64,000 nucleotides of DNA from GCA-002282575 sp964519885 (GTDB lineage Bacteria; Pseudomonadota; Gammaproteobacteria; Thiomicrospirales; Thiomicrospiraceae), in contig CAZFLX010000006.1 of assembly GCA_964519885.1 (NCBI GenBank), positions 28,295-92,294 of the forward strand, in the 5' to 3' direction. This document shows positions 16,524-24,835 of this stretch, in pieces. The notes under the pieces are model-generated. The model saw only the letters and a program-made list of their open reading frames with translations. It searched no databases and was not told where the DNA came from. Position 1 is the stretch's first letter. Every line of letters starts with the position of its first letter. Position numbers and translations under genes: made by a program.

Positions 16524-18035
16524 GTGAGTGCGATTAATCATCCACGACGTTTCTGGTTTAAAACGGCATTAGCTTCGGGTTTGATGACCTTGGGTGCTGG
16601 TTGCAATCGTTATGAACCAGTTGATGACATGGGAACCATTCGTATGGGTGTGCCTGATGTTACCGCGCGTCTTGATCCACGTTATGCAACCGATGCTTTT
16701 TCAACCCGCATTGGCCGCCTCATTTATCCTGCCTTGATTGATTTTGATAAATCCTCCATCCCTTCTCCGTGGATTGCCAAATACTGGGAATGGCTTGATG
16801 AGTTAACCTTGTCGGTTGAAATCAATAACAATCTGGTTTTTCATCATGGAAAAGCTTTAACCATACATGATGTGGTGGCGACTTATCACTCGGTTTTAGA
16901 CGTTAAAACGGTATCACCCCTTAAAGGCCCACTGCGTAATCTAGCCAGTGTTGAAGCCGATGAAGGGAGGGTGGTATTTCGCTGGCACAAACCCGATAAG
17001 TTAGCGTTGTTTCGACTCACCTTGCCGATTATGCCGTCTGATTTATTGGCATTGGGTCATAATTTTGATCAGCAGCCGATTGGCTGTGGCGGTTGTCGAT
17101 TTGTGCGTTATGAAGATCAGATGTTGGTGTTGCAGCGACAAGATGGTATTAACTTGGCTTTTATCGGTGTAAAAGATGCCAGCGTTAGGTTACTTAAATT
17201 GGTGCGTAATGAGTTAGATGTGTTGCAAAATGATTTATCCCCCGAATTGGTACATCATGCACGCTCTCGCTCATCTATTCAGGTGAATACCAGTGTTGGT
17301 AATTCTTTTTCTTATATTGGCTTTAATTTAACCGATCCGGTATTGTCTCAACTAGCTGTACGTCAAGCCATCGCTCATGCAATTAATCGCCCGTTAATCA
17401 TCAAGCGGCTTTTAGATGATATGGCTCGTGCGGGAGAAGGTATATTTCCTTCGGAACATTGGTGTGGTTTACCCAGTAGTGTTCAGGGTTATGAATATAA
17501 TCCAGTTAAAGCGCGTCAACTTCTAGCTGATGCGGGTTTTAAGGAGGGTATTCAGTTAACCTATAAAACTTCAACCGATCCGACCCGTGTTAGATTGGCA
17601 ACTGTCTATCAAAGCTTATTAGCGGATATTGGTATTACACTTCACATTGACAGTCATGATTGGGGTACCTTTTACAGTGATATTAAGCAAGGTCGTTTTC
17701 AGTTGTATGGTTTGGCTTGGGTAGGGGTTAAGTCACCAGAAATATTTGAATATGCTTTTGCCAGTTATTCGACACCACCCATAGGCGCGAATCGAGGGCA
17801 TTTTATTGATGAAGGTTTTGATGCCATGTTAAAGCAGGCGTTAATTGCCCCGTCTATGCCTGAAATGTCGACTGCTTATAAACAGATTCAACAGCATTTA
17901 TTGGATCGTTTACCGATTATGCCCCTATGGCACGATCATCAAGTGAGTGTGACGCGTCCGAATATTAAAGATTATCAACTGGCGAGTGATGGTCGTTATG
18001 ATGCGCTACTACTGACGCGTAAAGTAGCAGGTTGA
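16524..18035 (+). CDS. Peptide ABC transporter substrate-binding protein (family 5)
   Basis: A 503-aa extracytoplasmic binding protein of the DppA/OppA (SBP_bac_5) family. An exported N-terminus (FWFKTALASGLMTLGAGC) ends in a lipobox-like sequence with C27, so it may be a lipoprotein, although glycine rather than leucine is at -3. Family features include DPRYATDAFSTRIGRLIYPALI, LTIHDVVATYHSV and the central VRQAIAHAINRPLI. Ligands of the family are peptides, including murein tripeptide (MppA). The neighbouring YkuD and NagZ genes favour a murein-peptide ligand (inference). The start is a GTG 5 bases after the TolC stop. Confidence 0.88.
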   Translation: MSAINHPRRFWFKTALASGLMTLGAGCNRYEPVDDMGTIRMGVPDVTARLDPRYATDAFSTRIGRLIYPALIDFDKSSIPSPWIAKYWEWLDELTLSVEINNNLVFHHGKALTIHDVVATYHSVLDVKTVSPLKGPLRNLASVEADEGRVVFRWHKPDKLALFRLTLPIMPSDLLALGHNFDQQPIGCGGCRFVRYEDQMLVLQRQDGINLAFIGVKDASVRLLKLVRNELDVLQNDLSPELVHHARSRSSIQVNTSVGNSFSYIGFNLTDPVLSQLAVRQAIAHAINRPLIIKRLLDDMARAGEGIFPSEHWCGLPSSVQGYEYNPVKARQLLADAGFKEGIQLTYKTSTDPTRVRLATVYQSLLADIGITLHIDSHDWGTFYSDIKQGRFQLYGLAWVGVKSPEIFEYAFASYSTPPIGANRGHFIDEGFDAMLKQALIAPSMPEMSTAYKQIQQHLLDRLPIMPLWHDHQVSVTRPNIKDYQLASDGRYDALLLTRKVAG

Positions 18036-18036
18036 T

Positions 18037-18519
18037 ATGAATTCTGCGTTAATTTGTATTCCCGATCAGCAGATGATTATAGTTGATGAGCAACAACAGC
18101 CGCTGTTTCAATGTCGGGTGAACACGGCACAAAACGGCGTTGGCTGTTTAAGGGATTCTGGGTGTACGCCCTTTGGGAAACATTATGTGCGTGCTTGTAT
18201 CGGTGAAGGGCTTTCTGCTTATGCCGTATTAAAGGGTCGAAGAGTAACAGGGGAAGAATGGACTCCTGCCTTAATGAATGCTCAGCCTGAAAGAGATTGG
18301 ATTTTGGGTAGAATCTTGTGGCTTTGTGGGAGCGAGCCGGGCATTAATCGTGGTGGTTCATTAGATACCTTTCGTCGCTATATTTACATTCATGGCAGTC
18401 CGCAATGGACTGATGATGCGAAGCCCTCTTCTCATGGCTGTGTGCGTGTTGCGCCAGAAGATATGTTGCGTGTTTTTGACTTATTGCCCTATGGCTCGTC
18501 GGTGAGTATTGAGTCATGA
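18037..18519 (+). CDS. L,D-transpeptidase-fold (YkuD) enzyme without signal peptide
   Basis: A 160-aa YkuD-domain protein. The signature is complete: IYIHG (H119, G120), then SSHGCVRV with catalytic C135 and R137. It has no signal peptide, membrane helix or LysM/PG-binding domain, so it is predicted to be cytoplasmic. Exported YkuD enzymes crosslink murein, whereas the short cytoplasmic members characterised in Acinetobacter (ElsL/LdtK) are L,D-carboxypeptidases of murein recycling. The genes around it (peptide uptake, nagZ) support the second role (inference). It starts one base after the binding-protein stop and overlaps the permease by 4 bases. Confidence 0.85.
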   Translation: MNSALICIPDQQMIIVDEQQQPLFQCRVNTAQNGVGCLRDSGCTPFGKHYVRACIGEGLSAYAVLKGRRVTGEEWTPALMNAQPERDWILGRILWLCGSEPGINRGGSLDTFRRYIYIHGSPQWTDDAKPSSHGCVRVAPEDMLRVFDLLPYGSSVSIES

Positions 18520-19445
18520 TGGGGGTTGTTTTTCGCCAATTGCTGGGCATGCTGGTCGTCATTTGGGTGGTGATAACGGCGGTATTTTTATTACTGCATT
18601 TAGCGCCAGGAGACCCGATTGGTATTATGCTAGGTGATAGCGTTGGTATGGATGAGTCGGCATTACGTCAGCGTTTTGGCTTGGATTTATCACTTTGGCA
18701 CCAGTATTGGGCTTTCATGACTGGCATTTTACAAGGCGATTGGGGAATGTCTATTTTCTATCACAAGCCTGTACTGGAGTTATTATGGGCTAGATTGCCT
18801 GCGACCCTAACCTTGGCGGTCTTGGCGGTAGCGATTGCGTTGCTCATTGCTTTGCCGTTAGGCATTATTGCCGCGGTACGTAAAAATGGCTGGCAAGATA
18901 AAGTGGCGATGATCACGGCGCTGGTGGGTATGTCGATTCCGGGGTTTGTATTAGGACCTATTTTGATTATTGTGCTGGCGGTGGATCATGGTTGGTTTCC
19001 TGTTTCGGGTATGCATGCGCCCTACGCATGGGTTTTGCCAGCACTCACTTTGGGTACGGCTTTAGCGGCGATTTTAACGCGCATGCTCAGAGCTTCCTTA
19101 CTAGAAGTGTTACATGAAGATTATATGCGTACTGCACAAGCTAAGGGTGCGAGCGAGTCTCGATTGTTGTTGGTTCACGGGCTGCGCAATGCTTTTCTAC
19201 CCATTTTAACGTTGGTCGGATTGCAACTGGGTGCTTTGTTGGGTGGTGCGGTGATTATTGAAACCGTATTTGATTGGCCTGGATTAGGCTTGTTGTTGAT
19301 TGAATCCATTAATCGTCGAGATTATGCCTTAGTATTAGGTGCTATCTTACTGATCACCTTATTTTATGTGCTAGTCAATAACCTGCTTGAATTGGCTTAC
19401 CGTTGGCTGGATCCACGCATTCGTATGTCGGGGGATGGGGCATGA
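18516..19445 (+). CDS. Peptide ABC transporter permease (DppB/OppB type)
   Basis: A 309-aa inner-membrane permease with six predicted helices. The N-terminus carries the DppB pattern FLLLHLAPGDPIGIMLG. The EAA loop reads EDYMRTAQAKGASESRLLLVHGLRNAFLP, and the C-terminal part contains the usual ETVFDWPGLGLLLIESINRRDY. It overlaps the YkuD gene by 4 bases (ATGA) and the next permease by 4. No ATP-binding component is encoded nearby. Confidence 0.93.
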   Translation: MMGVVFRQLLGMLVVIWVVITAVFLLLHLAPGDPIGIMLGDSVGMDESALRQRFGLDLSLWHQYWAFMTGILQGDWGMSIFYHKPVLELLWARLPATLTLAVLAVAIALLIALPLGIIAAVRKNGWQDKVAMITALVGMSIPGFVLGPILIIVLAVDHGWFPVSGMHAPYAWVLPALTLGTALAAILTRMLRASLLEVLHEDYMRTAQAKGASESRLLLVHGLRNAFLPILTLVGLQLGALLGGAVIIETVFDWPGLGLLLIESINRRDYALVLGAILLITLFYVLVNNLLELAYRWLDPRIRMSGDGA

Positions 19446-20233
19446 TGTGGCGCTCTTGGTCGTTCATCATCATTATGCTGTGGATTGGCATGGCATTAAC
19501 GGCTTCCTTTGTCAGCGAAATGGCTGATCGTATTCAATTAGAAACGCTGTTATTGTCGCCCTTTCAACATGCGCCTTTGGGTACGGATGAATTGGGTCGT
19601 CCCTTGTGGGCGCGCTTATTGGCGGGCGCTCAAACCTCTGCTTGGGTGGCCTTGATGGTAGTGGGGATTTCGGCCAGCATCGGCACCTTTATTGGGATGT
19701 TGTCAGCGTATATTGGCGGCTGGTTTGATAATCTCATTCGCTGGATCATCGATGCCTTTTTAGCTTTTCCGCATTTGTTGTTAGCCATTGCCTTGGCAGC
19801 CGTGCTAGGCGCAGGTATTGGAAATTTGGTGTTAGCATTAAGTATTGTCGGTTGGGTGGGGTATGCGCGTTTGGCACGTGGTCAAACCTTGTCACTACGT
19901 AATCGTTATCATGTCATGGCAGCGCGCTCTTTGGCCGTACCTCGTTATCTCATTTTGTGGCGGCATGTTTTACCTTTATTGTTTGCCCCTTTAGCGATTG
20001 AAATGACCTTTGGTATTGCGGGTGCTGTGATTGCTGAAGCTGGTTTGTCGTTTCTGGGCTTGGGTGTTCAGCCGCCACAAGCTTCGTGGGGGACGATGAT
20101 TCGTGAAGGGGCGCGTTATATTTTGACTGCACCCCATCTTGTATTAGTGCCCGGCTTAACGCTAATGTTGATTATTTTGGCCGTTAATCGATTTGGCGAT
20201 GCCTTGAGGGATAAGCTTGATGTACGGCAATAG
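19442..20233 (+). CDS. Peptide ABC transporter permease (DppC/OppC type)
   Basis: A 263-aa permease, the partner of the DppB-type protein. HAPLGTDELGRPLWARLLAGAQTS and EAGLSFLGLGVQPPQASWGTMIREG are DppC hallmarks. The EAA loop is RNRYHVMAARSLAVPRYLILWRHVLP. The frame is open from 19403, but the ATG at 19442 gives a 4-base ATGA overlap and is preceded by GGGG. The usual DppD and DppF ATPase genes do not follow, so the pump must borrow ATPases from elsewhere (inference). Confidence 0.92.
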   Translation: MMWRSWSFIIIMLWIGMALTASFVSEMADRIQLETLLLSPFQHAPLGTDELGRPLWARLLAGAQTSAWVALMVVGISASIGTFIGMLSAYIGGWFDNLIRWIIDAFLAFPHLLLAIALAAVLGAGIGNLVLALSIVGWVGYARLARGQTLSLRNRYHVMAARSLAVPRYLILWRHVLPLLFAPLAIEMTFGIAGAVIAEAGLSFLGLGVQPPQASWGTMIREGARYILTAPHLVLVPGLTLMLIILAVNRFGDALRDKLDVRQ

Positions 20234-21320
20234 TGAAGCCTTAGGCAAGGCTCAATCGCTCGGTTTTTTAATGATTGGTATTTCGGGTTATGAATTGACC
20301 GATACTGAGCGCCAGCAATTAATGCATCCAGCGGTTGCAGGCGTGGTGCTGTTTCGACGTAATTATGCCTCGCCCGATCAGTTGCGTGCCTTAACCCAAG
20401 CGATACATGGCTTGCGTCATCCGCGCTTATTGGTGAGTGTCGATCATGAAGGGGGAAGAGTTCAACGCTTTAAAACAGAGGGCTTCACGCCCTTGCCACC
20501 CATGCGTGCCTTGGGGGAAGCCTATGATGCGCATCCACAGCAAGCCTTGCATTCGGCTTATAACTTGGGTTGGTTGTTGGCAGCGGAACTGTTGGCTTGT
20601 GGTGTCGATTTCTCCTTTGCGCCGGTGGTGGATTTAGATTACGGCAATAGTAGTGTCATCGGCGATAGAGCCTTTCATCATAATCCCCATGTAGTGGGAT
20701 TACTGGCCGAACAATTGATGCAGGGTATGCAAGCGGCAGGCATGTCGTCGGTAGCGAAACATTTTCCAGGACATGGATTTGTAGTACCCGATACCCATGA
20801 AACGATGGCGGAAGATCAGCGCCCTCTAGCCAGTCTCGTGGGTGCAGATATGCAACCCTTCAAACATCTCATTCAGCACTATTGCGGTGCGGTGATGGCG
20901 GCACACGTCATTTATCCCGAAGTGGATAGCTCGCCCGCTGGCTTGTCTGAAGTCTGGTTGAAACACTTACTGCGTGAGCAATGTGGCTTTCAAGGCGCAA
21001 TCATCAGCGACGATTTAGGGATGCAGGCGGTAGCTTCACTGGGGTCGGGGGGCGAATTGGCACAGCGTTTTCATCAAGCGGGTTGTGATTTGGTGTTGCT
21101 GTGTAACGAGTCAGTGCAAATTGAGTCGGCACTCAGTCAGCATCGTCATTACCAAGCCGATGCCTTGCAAGAAAGCCGACTGATTCGCTTGCATGGTAAG
21201 CCAAAACATGCTGTTGTCAGTTTGGCTGCTTTGCATAAAACAGGGCAATGGCTAACCGTGATGAAGCAACTGGCTAAAGCGGGACTGGTAACGCTGGATG
21301 GTGTGGAAGCCGAATCATGA
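20220..21320 (+). CDS. nagZ: Beta-N-acetylhexosaminidase NagZ
   Basis: Cytoplasmic family 3 glycosidase that removes GlcNAc from 1,6-anhydro-MurNAc-peptides in murein recycling. The 366-aa protein has LLVSVDHEGGRVQR, the signature VAKHFPGHGF...PDTH with the acid/base histidine, and the nucleophile aspartate in AIISDDLGM. The N-terminus has no signal peptide. The ATG at 20220 (GAGGG 9 bases upstream) is preferred to the in-frame TTG at 20217. It overlaps the permease gene by 14 bases and xseA by 4. Confidence 0.94.
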   Translation: MYGNSEALGKAQSLGFLMIGISGYELTDTERQQLMHPAVAGVVLFRRNYASPDQLRALTQAIHGLRHPRLLVSVDHEGGRVQRFKTEGFTPLPPMRALGEAYDAHPQQALHSAYNLGWLLAAELLACGVDFSFAPVVDLDYGNSSVIGDRAFHHNPHVVGLLAEQLMQGMQAAGMSSVAKHFPGHGFVVPDTHETMAEDQRPLASLVGADMQPFKHLIQHYCGAVMAAHVIYPEVDSSPAGLSEVWLKHLLREQCGFQGAIISDDLGMQAVASLGSGGELAQRFHQAGCDLVLLCNESVQIESALSQHRHYQADALQESRLIRLHGKPKHAVVSLAALHKTGQWLTVMKQLAKAGLVTLDGVEAES

Positions 21321-22927
21321 GTGAACGTCTGTATCTGACCGTTGCTTATGCCGAAAAAGACCAAGCCAAGGCATTGGGCGCACGCTGGGATGCGATGGCA
21401 CGTCGATGGTTTGTTCCAGACGGCGTCAATGCTGATGCCTTTGCGCGATGGTTGCCTGCCAGCTTAGTAATGCCCTTAGCCGAAACAGCGGCATTCACTT
21501 TCAATGAAATGCCCGTGGTAAACACTGAGACGTCAGCTCAAGGCATGCGTTTGTCGGAATTGATGAATCAAGCCAATCGAGCGCTACAGCTTGCGCTTCC
21601 CAATGCGGTTTGGGTGGTGGCAGAAATTACCGAACTGAGTCAGCGTCAGGGGCATGTGTATTTAACCTTAGCCGAGTCGATGCAGGGTCAGCAATTGGCC
21701 CAAGTCAAAGCCACCATTTGGGCGAGCTTGCGTGAAGGGTTGTTCTTTAATTTTGAGCAGGTAACCGGACAGCAACTATCGGCAGGCATGAAGGTGTTGC
21801 TCAGTGTCGAGGTTACGATTCATGCCCGTTTTGGACTATCGCTGAATGTGGTGGATATTAACCCGAGTTTTACTTTGGGCGATCAAGAAGCCAAACTACA
21901 ACAGATCCGTGCTCAACTCAAAGCGCAGGGATTATGGCAACTCAATAAACAAAAGACATTAGCTTCAGACTTTTGTCGTGTTGCGGTATTAGCGCCCGCC
22001 CAAGCAGCAGGGTTGGGGGATTTTCGCAGTGATGCTAACCAATTGAACGACATGGGGCTGTGTCAGTTTGATTATTATCATGCCAGTTTTCAAGGGGTGA
22101 GTGCGGTGTCGGAATTGACGCAAGCTCTTGGTCAGATTCAACAAGCGCATGAAAAATTGCCTTATGATGCGCTCGTTATTATTCGTGGTGGTGGGGCTAA
22201 ACAAGATTTAATGTTTTTGAACGACTTGTCTTTAGCCAGCGCTGTTTGCAGTTTTCCCATACCTATTTTCACGGGTATTGGACATGAGCGTGATTCCACT
22301 ATTTTAGATGAAGTGGCTTTCGCTCGGTTTGATACACCCAGTAAAACCATTGCCTTTATTCGCCAGCACATTGTCGATGCCGCACAATCCGCCAGTGCTG
22401 CTTGGCAGCGTATTCAACAAGCGTCGAGTGGACATTTGCAGTTAGCGCTTCATCAAGTTAATGAGTTGAAGCACCGAGTTCAACAACACAGTCAACAGCA
22501 ACTTGCCAAGGCTAAACAACAACTTTCTGCCTATTGGTTGAGTTGCACCCATAGCGTCCAATTAAGTCTTAAAGCACAGCAACAACAATTATCTCATTGG
22601 CAAACGCAATTGCGGTGGAGTGGGCAACATCATTGCCAACGCCATCAACAACAGTTGCAACAATGGCAACAAACCTTGTTACCTGCCGCAGAACGTTTGT
22701 TAGCACAAGAAAATAGGCAATTAGTGCATTATCACCAGCTTGTTCGGTCTATGCACCCGAAACGCTTATTGGCTCAGGGGTATGTATTAGCACGTAATGA
22801 AGCAGGGCAAGTGATTACCAGCGCTGAACAGGTTGCAAGCTTACTTCAGTTGCAGCTCACCTTTAGTGATGGCAGTATTAGCGTAACACCGCAACCGAAC
22901 ACTCTCACCTTAACAGAGGCACACTAA
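21317..22927 (+). CDS. xseA: Exodeoxyribonuclease VII large subunit with N-terminal DUF5710 domain
   Basis: Large subunit of the ssDNA exonuclease, 536 aa versus about 455 usually. Residues about 4-48 (YLTVAYAEKD...ALGARWD...WFVPDGV...FARWLP) match the small DUF5710 domain seen in plasmid primases such as TraC. Then follow the OB-fold (about 75-180), the catalytic domain (IIRGGGAKQDL, FTGIGHERDSTILDEVA, DTPSKT) and a long coiled-coil C-terminus. The extra domain is in frame after the ATG, which overlaps nagZ by 4 bases, so it is part of the protein. xseB follows 3 bases later. Confidence 0.92.
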   Translation: MSERLYLTVAYAEKDQAKALGARWDAMARRWFVPDGVNADAFARWLPASLVMPLAETAAFTFNEMPVVNTETSAQGMRLSELMNQANRALQLALPNAVWVVAEITELSQRQGHVYLTLAESMQGQQLAQVKATIWASLREGLFFNFEQVTGQQLSAGMKVLLSVEVTIHARFGLSLNVVDINPSFTLGDQEAKLQQIRAQLKAQGLWQLNKQKTLASDFCRVAVLAPAQAAGLGDFRSDANQLNDMGLCQFDYYHASFQGVSAVSELTQALGQIQQAHEKLPYDALVIIRGGGAKQDLMFLNDLSLASAVCSFPIPIFTGIGHERDSTILDEVAFARFDTPSKTIAFIRQHIVDAAQSASAAWQRIQQASSGHLQLALHQVNELKHRVQQHSQQQLAKAKQQLSAYWLSCTHSVQLSLKAQQQQLSHWQTQLRWSGQHHCQRHQQQLQQWQQTLLPAAERLLAQENRQLVHYHQLVRSMHPKRLLAQGYVLARNEAGQVITSAEQVASLLQLQLTFSDGSISVTPQPNTLTLTEAH

Positions 22928-22930
22928 ACC

Positions 22931-23155
22931 ATGTCTAACAGCCAAGATTACGCACAAAATTATCAAAAACTGGAACAAATCGCCACGCAGCTTAGTCGTC
23001 AAGAGCGCATTGATATTGACCAACTGTTACCCATGATTGATGAAGCTATGGCGGCCTACGAATTGTGTAAGTCTCGCATCGAACAGGTAGAAACCTTGTT
23101 GCAATCTCGTTTACAGACAGCTGTTTCACCTCATAACACCGCTGAAACTGAGTAG
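22931..23155 (+). CDS. xseB: Exodeoxyribonuclease VII small subunit
   Basis: A 74-aa helical protein that binds XseA in multiple copies. The family core is visible: NYQKLEQIATQLSRQE..DIDQLLPMIDEAMAAYELCKSRIEQVE. It sits 3 bases after xseA. In many gammaproteobacteria xseB is next to ispA and dxs, so direct linkage to xseA is a local arrangement. Confidence 0.92.
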   Translation: MSNSQDYAQNYQKLEQIATQLSRQERIDIDQLLPMIDEAMAAYELCKSRIEQVETLLQSRLQTAVSPHNTAETE

Positions 23156-23159
23156 TTTT

Positions 23160-24710
23160 ATGCTGTCAGACCCCAATCAAGGCTATTTAGCGACATCGGC
23201 TTATATTTACGCCTATTTTAGACAACAACATCCTGCTTCCTTGCGTTGGGTACAGTTGTTAGCGGGGTTGGATAGCCCTAAGCCCAGCGCTGAAGCTCTG
23301 CATTGTGAGTTGGGTTTTGGTCAAGGACTGGGGCTTGCCATTACCGCTGCCAGTACGAGTGAAGCTCAGGTCGGAGTCGATTTTATGCCCGAACAGGTAA
23401 GCAATCTCAACCAGTTACTTAATGCATCGGGTATTGAAGCGCAATTACATTGTGCGGACTTTGCTAGCTTTTTAGCCACCAATCAGCAGAAATTTCAAAG
23501 TATTAGTCTACATGGCGTTTGGAGCTGGGTTGCGCTCGAAATTCGGCAACAAATTTTGACCATTATTGAACGCTTTTTGATAGATGATGGCATGGTGTAT
23601 GTATCGCATAATACGCTTCCTGGCTGTGCGCCCGTTATTCCCATGCAAAGACTCATTCACCACACAGCCAAAGCCTTTTCCGATCATGCCGATGATGGCT
23701 TGCAAGCTGCCTTATCTGTGCTACAAAGTGCCATGCCAATGAGTCGTTATGTGCAAAATGAACCGAGTTTAGGTGATTGGTGGCAGTCGTTAGCGCAAGA
23801 AAATCCGCGCTATTTATCTCATGAATATCTGGGGCACGCTTGGCATCCGATGAGTTTTCACGACACGGCTGACCTCTTAGCGCAAGCTGGCTTATCCTTC
23901 AGTTGTTCCGCCGATGCCATTGAACTCTTAGCTGATTTACATTTCACCACTGAACAACAGCAATGGCTGAATGGCTTGCCCGAAGGCGCATTGCGTGAAA
24001 GCTATGCGGATGTGTTGCGCAATCAGCCCTTTAGGCGCGATATTTGGCAAAAAAATCCGCAACGCCTAACGCCCGAAGCACAGGCTCAAGGGCTATTATC
24101 GACATCCTTGGTGTTATTGCATCCACTGGCTGCTATTCCTGAGCAAATTGAAGGGGATTTGGGCGCTTTTGATTTACCTCAACCGATAACACAACAATTT
24201 TTGAGCTATTTAGCCGAAGACAACTATGCCCCTAAAAGCTTAGGCACATTATTAGCAAAGTTGAATCAACATTTTCCCGAAGCTTCATTAGGCGTGACAG
24301 AGTCACTGCCGATACTGGCCGCCTTAACCGCGATTGGCGCCATTCATCCAGCGAATACTGAGATGAATGAAGCAGTCATTCAGCGATCGCAACGCTTGAA
24401 TCGTCAGCTCATGGAGAACGCCTGGCAAGACGGACGCATCACTTATTTGGCCAGTCCAGTAGCAGGTTGTGGTGTACAAGTTTCCCGATTACAGCAATTG
24501 GGATTGCTGGCATTTGGTGCGACCGGAAAGGTTGATGCCAAAGTTTGGGCTGAATGGCTAGATGAAACTAACCATCAGTTGGTTGAATCTTTGTTTGCAC
24601 CCAGTAACCTATCGAATGAACAACCAAATCGGTTGGATTTAGCGTTTAAACACTTTATTGAACAACGTTTTCCTTTATTGTTGGCATTAAAAGTGATCAA
24701 TCATCAATAA
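23160..24710 (+). CDS. SAM-dependent methyltransferase with methyltransferase regulatory domain
   Basis: A 516-aa protein. The N-terminal half is a class I methyltransferase with the SAM loop CELGFGQGLGLAI (about 49-61), VGVDFMPEQ as the acidic motif and HGVWSWVALEIRQQIL. The central part resembles the predicted methyltransferase regulatory domain found in COG0500-type proteins. The substrate is unknown. It starts 4 bases after xseB, so it belongs to the nagZ-xseA-xseB transcription unit. It could also be a peptide or lipid methylase; nothing in the sequence decides. Confidence 0.75.
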   Translation: MLSDPNQGYLATSAYIYAYFRQQHPASLRWVQLLAGLDSPKPSAEALHCELGFGQGLGLAITAASTSEAQVGVDFMPEQVSNLNQLLNASGIEAQLHCADFASFLATNQQKFQSISLHGVWSWVALEIRQQILTIIERFLIDDGMVYVSHNTLPGCAPVIPMQRLIHHTAKAFSDHADDGLQAALSVLQSAMPMSRYVQNEPSLGDWWQSLAQENPRYLSHEYLGHAWHPMSFHDTADLLAQAGLSFSCSADAIELLADLHFTTEQQQWLNGLPEGALRESYADVLRNQPFRRDIWQKNPQRLTPEAQAQGLLSTSLVLLHPLAAIPEQIEGDLGAFDLPQPITQQFLSYLAEDNYAPKSLGTLLAKLNQHFPEASLGVTESLPILAALTAIGAIHPANTEMNEAVIQRSQRLNRQLMENAWQDGRITYLASPVAGCGVQVSRLQQLGLLAFGATGKVDAKVWAEWLDETNHQLVESLFAPSNLSNEQPNRLDLAFKHFIEQRFPLLLALKVINHQ

Positions 24711-24835
24711 TTCTTTAATCGCATTAAGTTTTGCCATGGCTTGAAGCATATTTTTTTAATTAATACTCAAAAAATAGGGACAAAACACTTTATAATTGAA
24801 AAATTGCGAAACGCTTAACCGTATCAAGGAAAATT

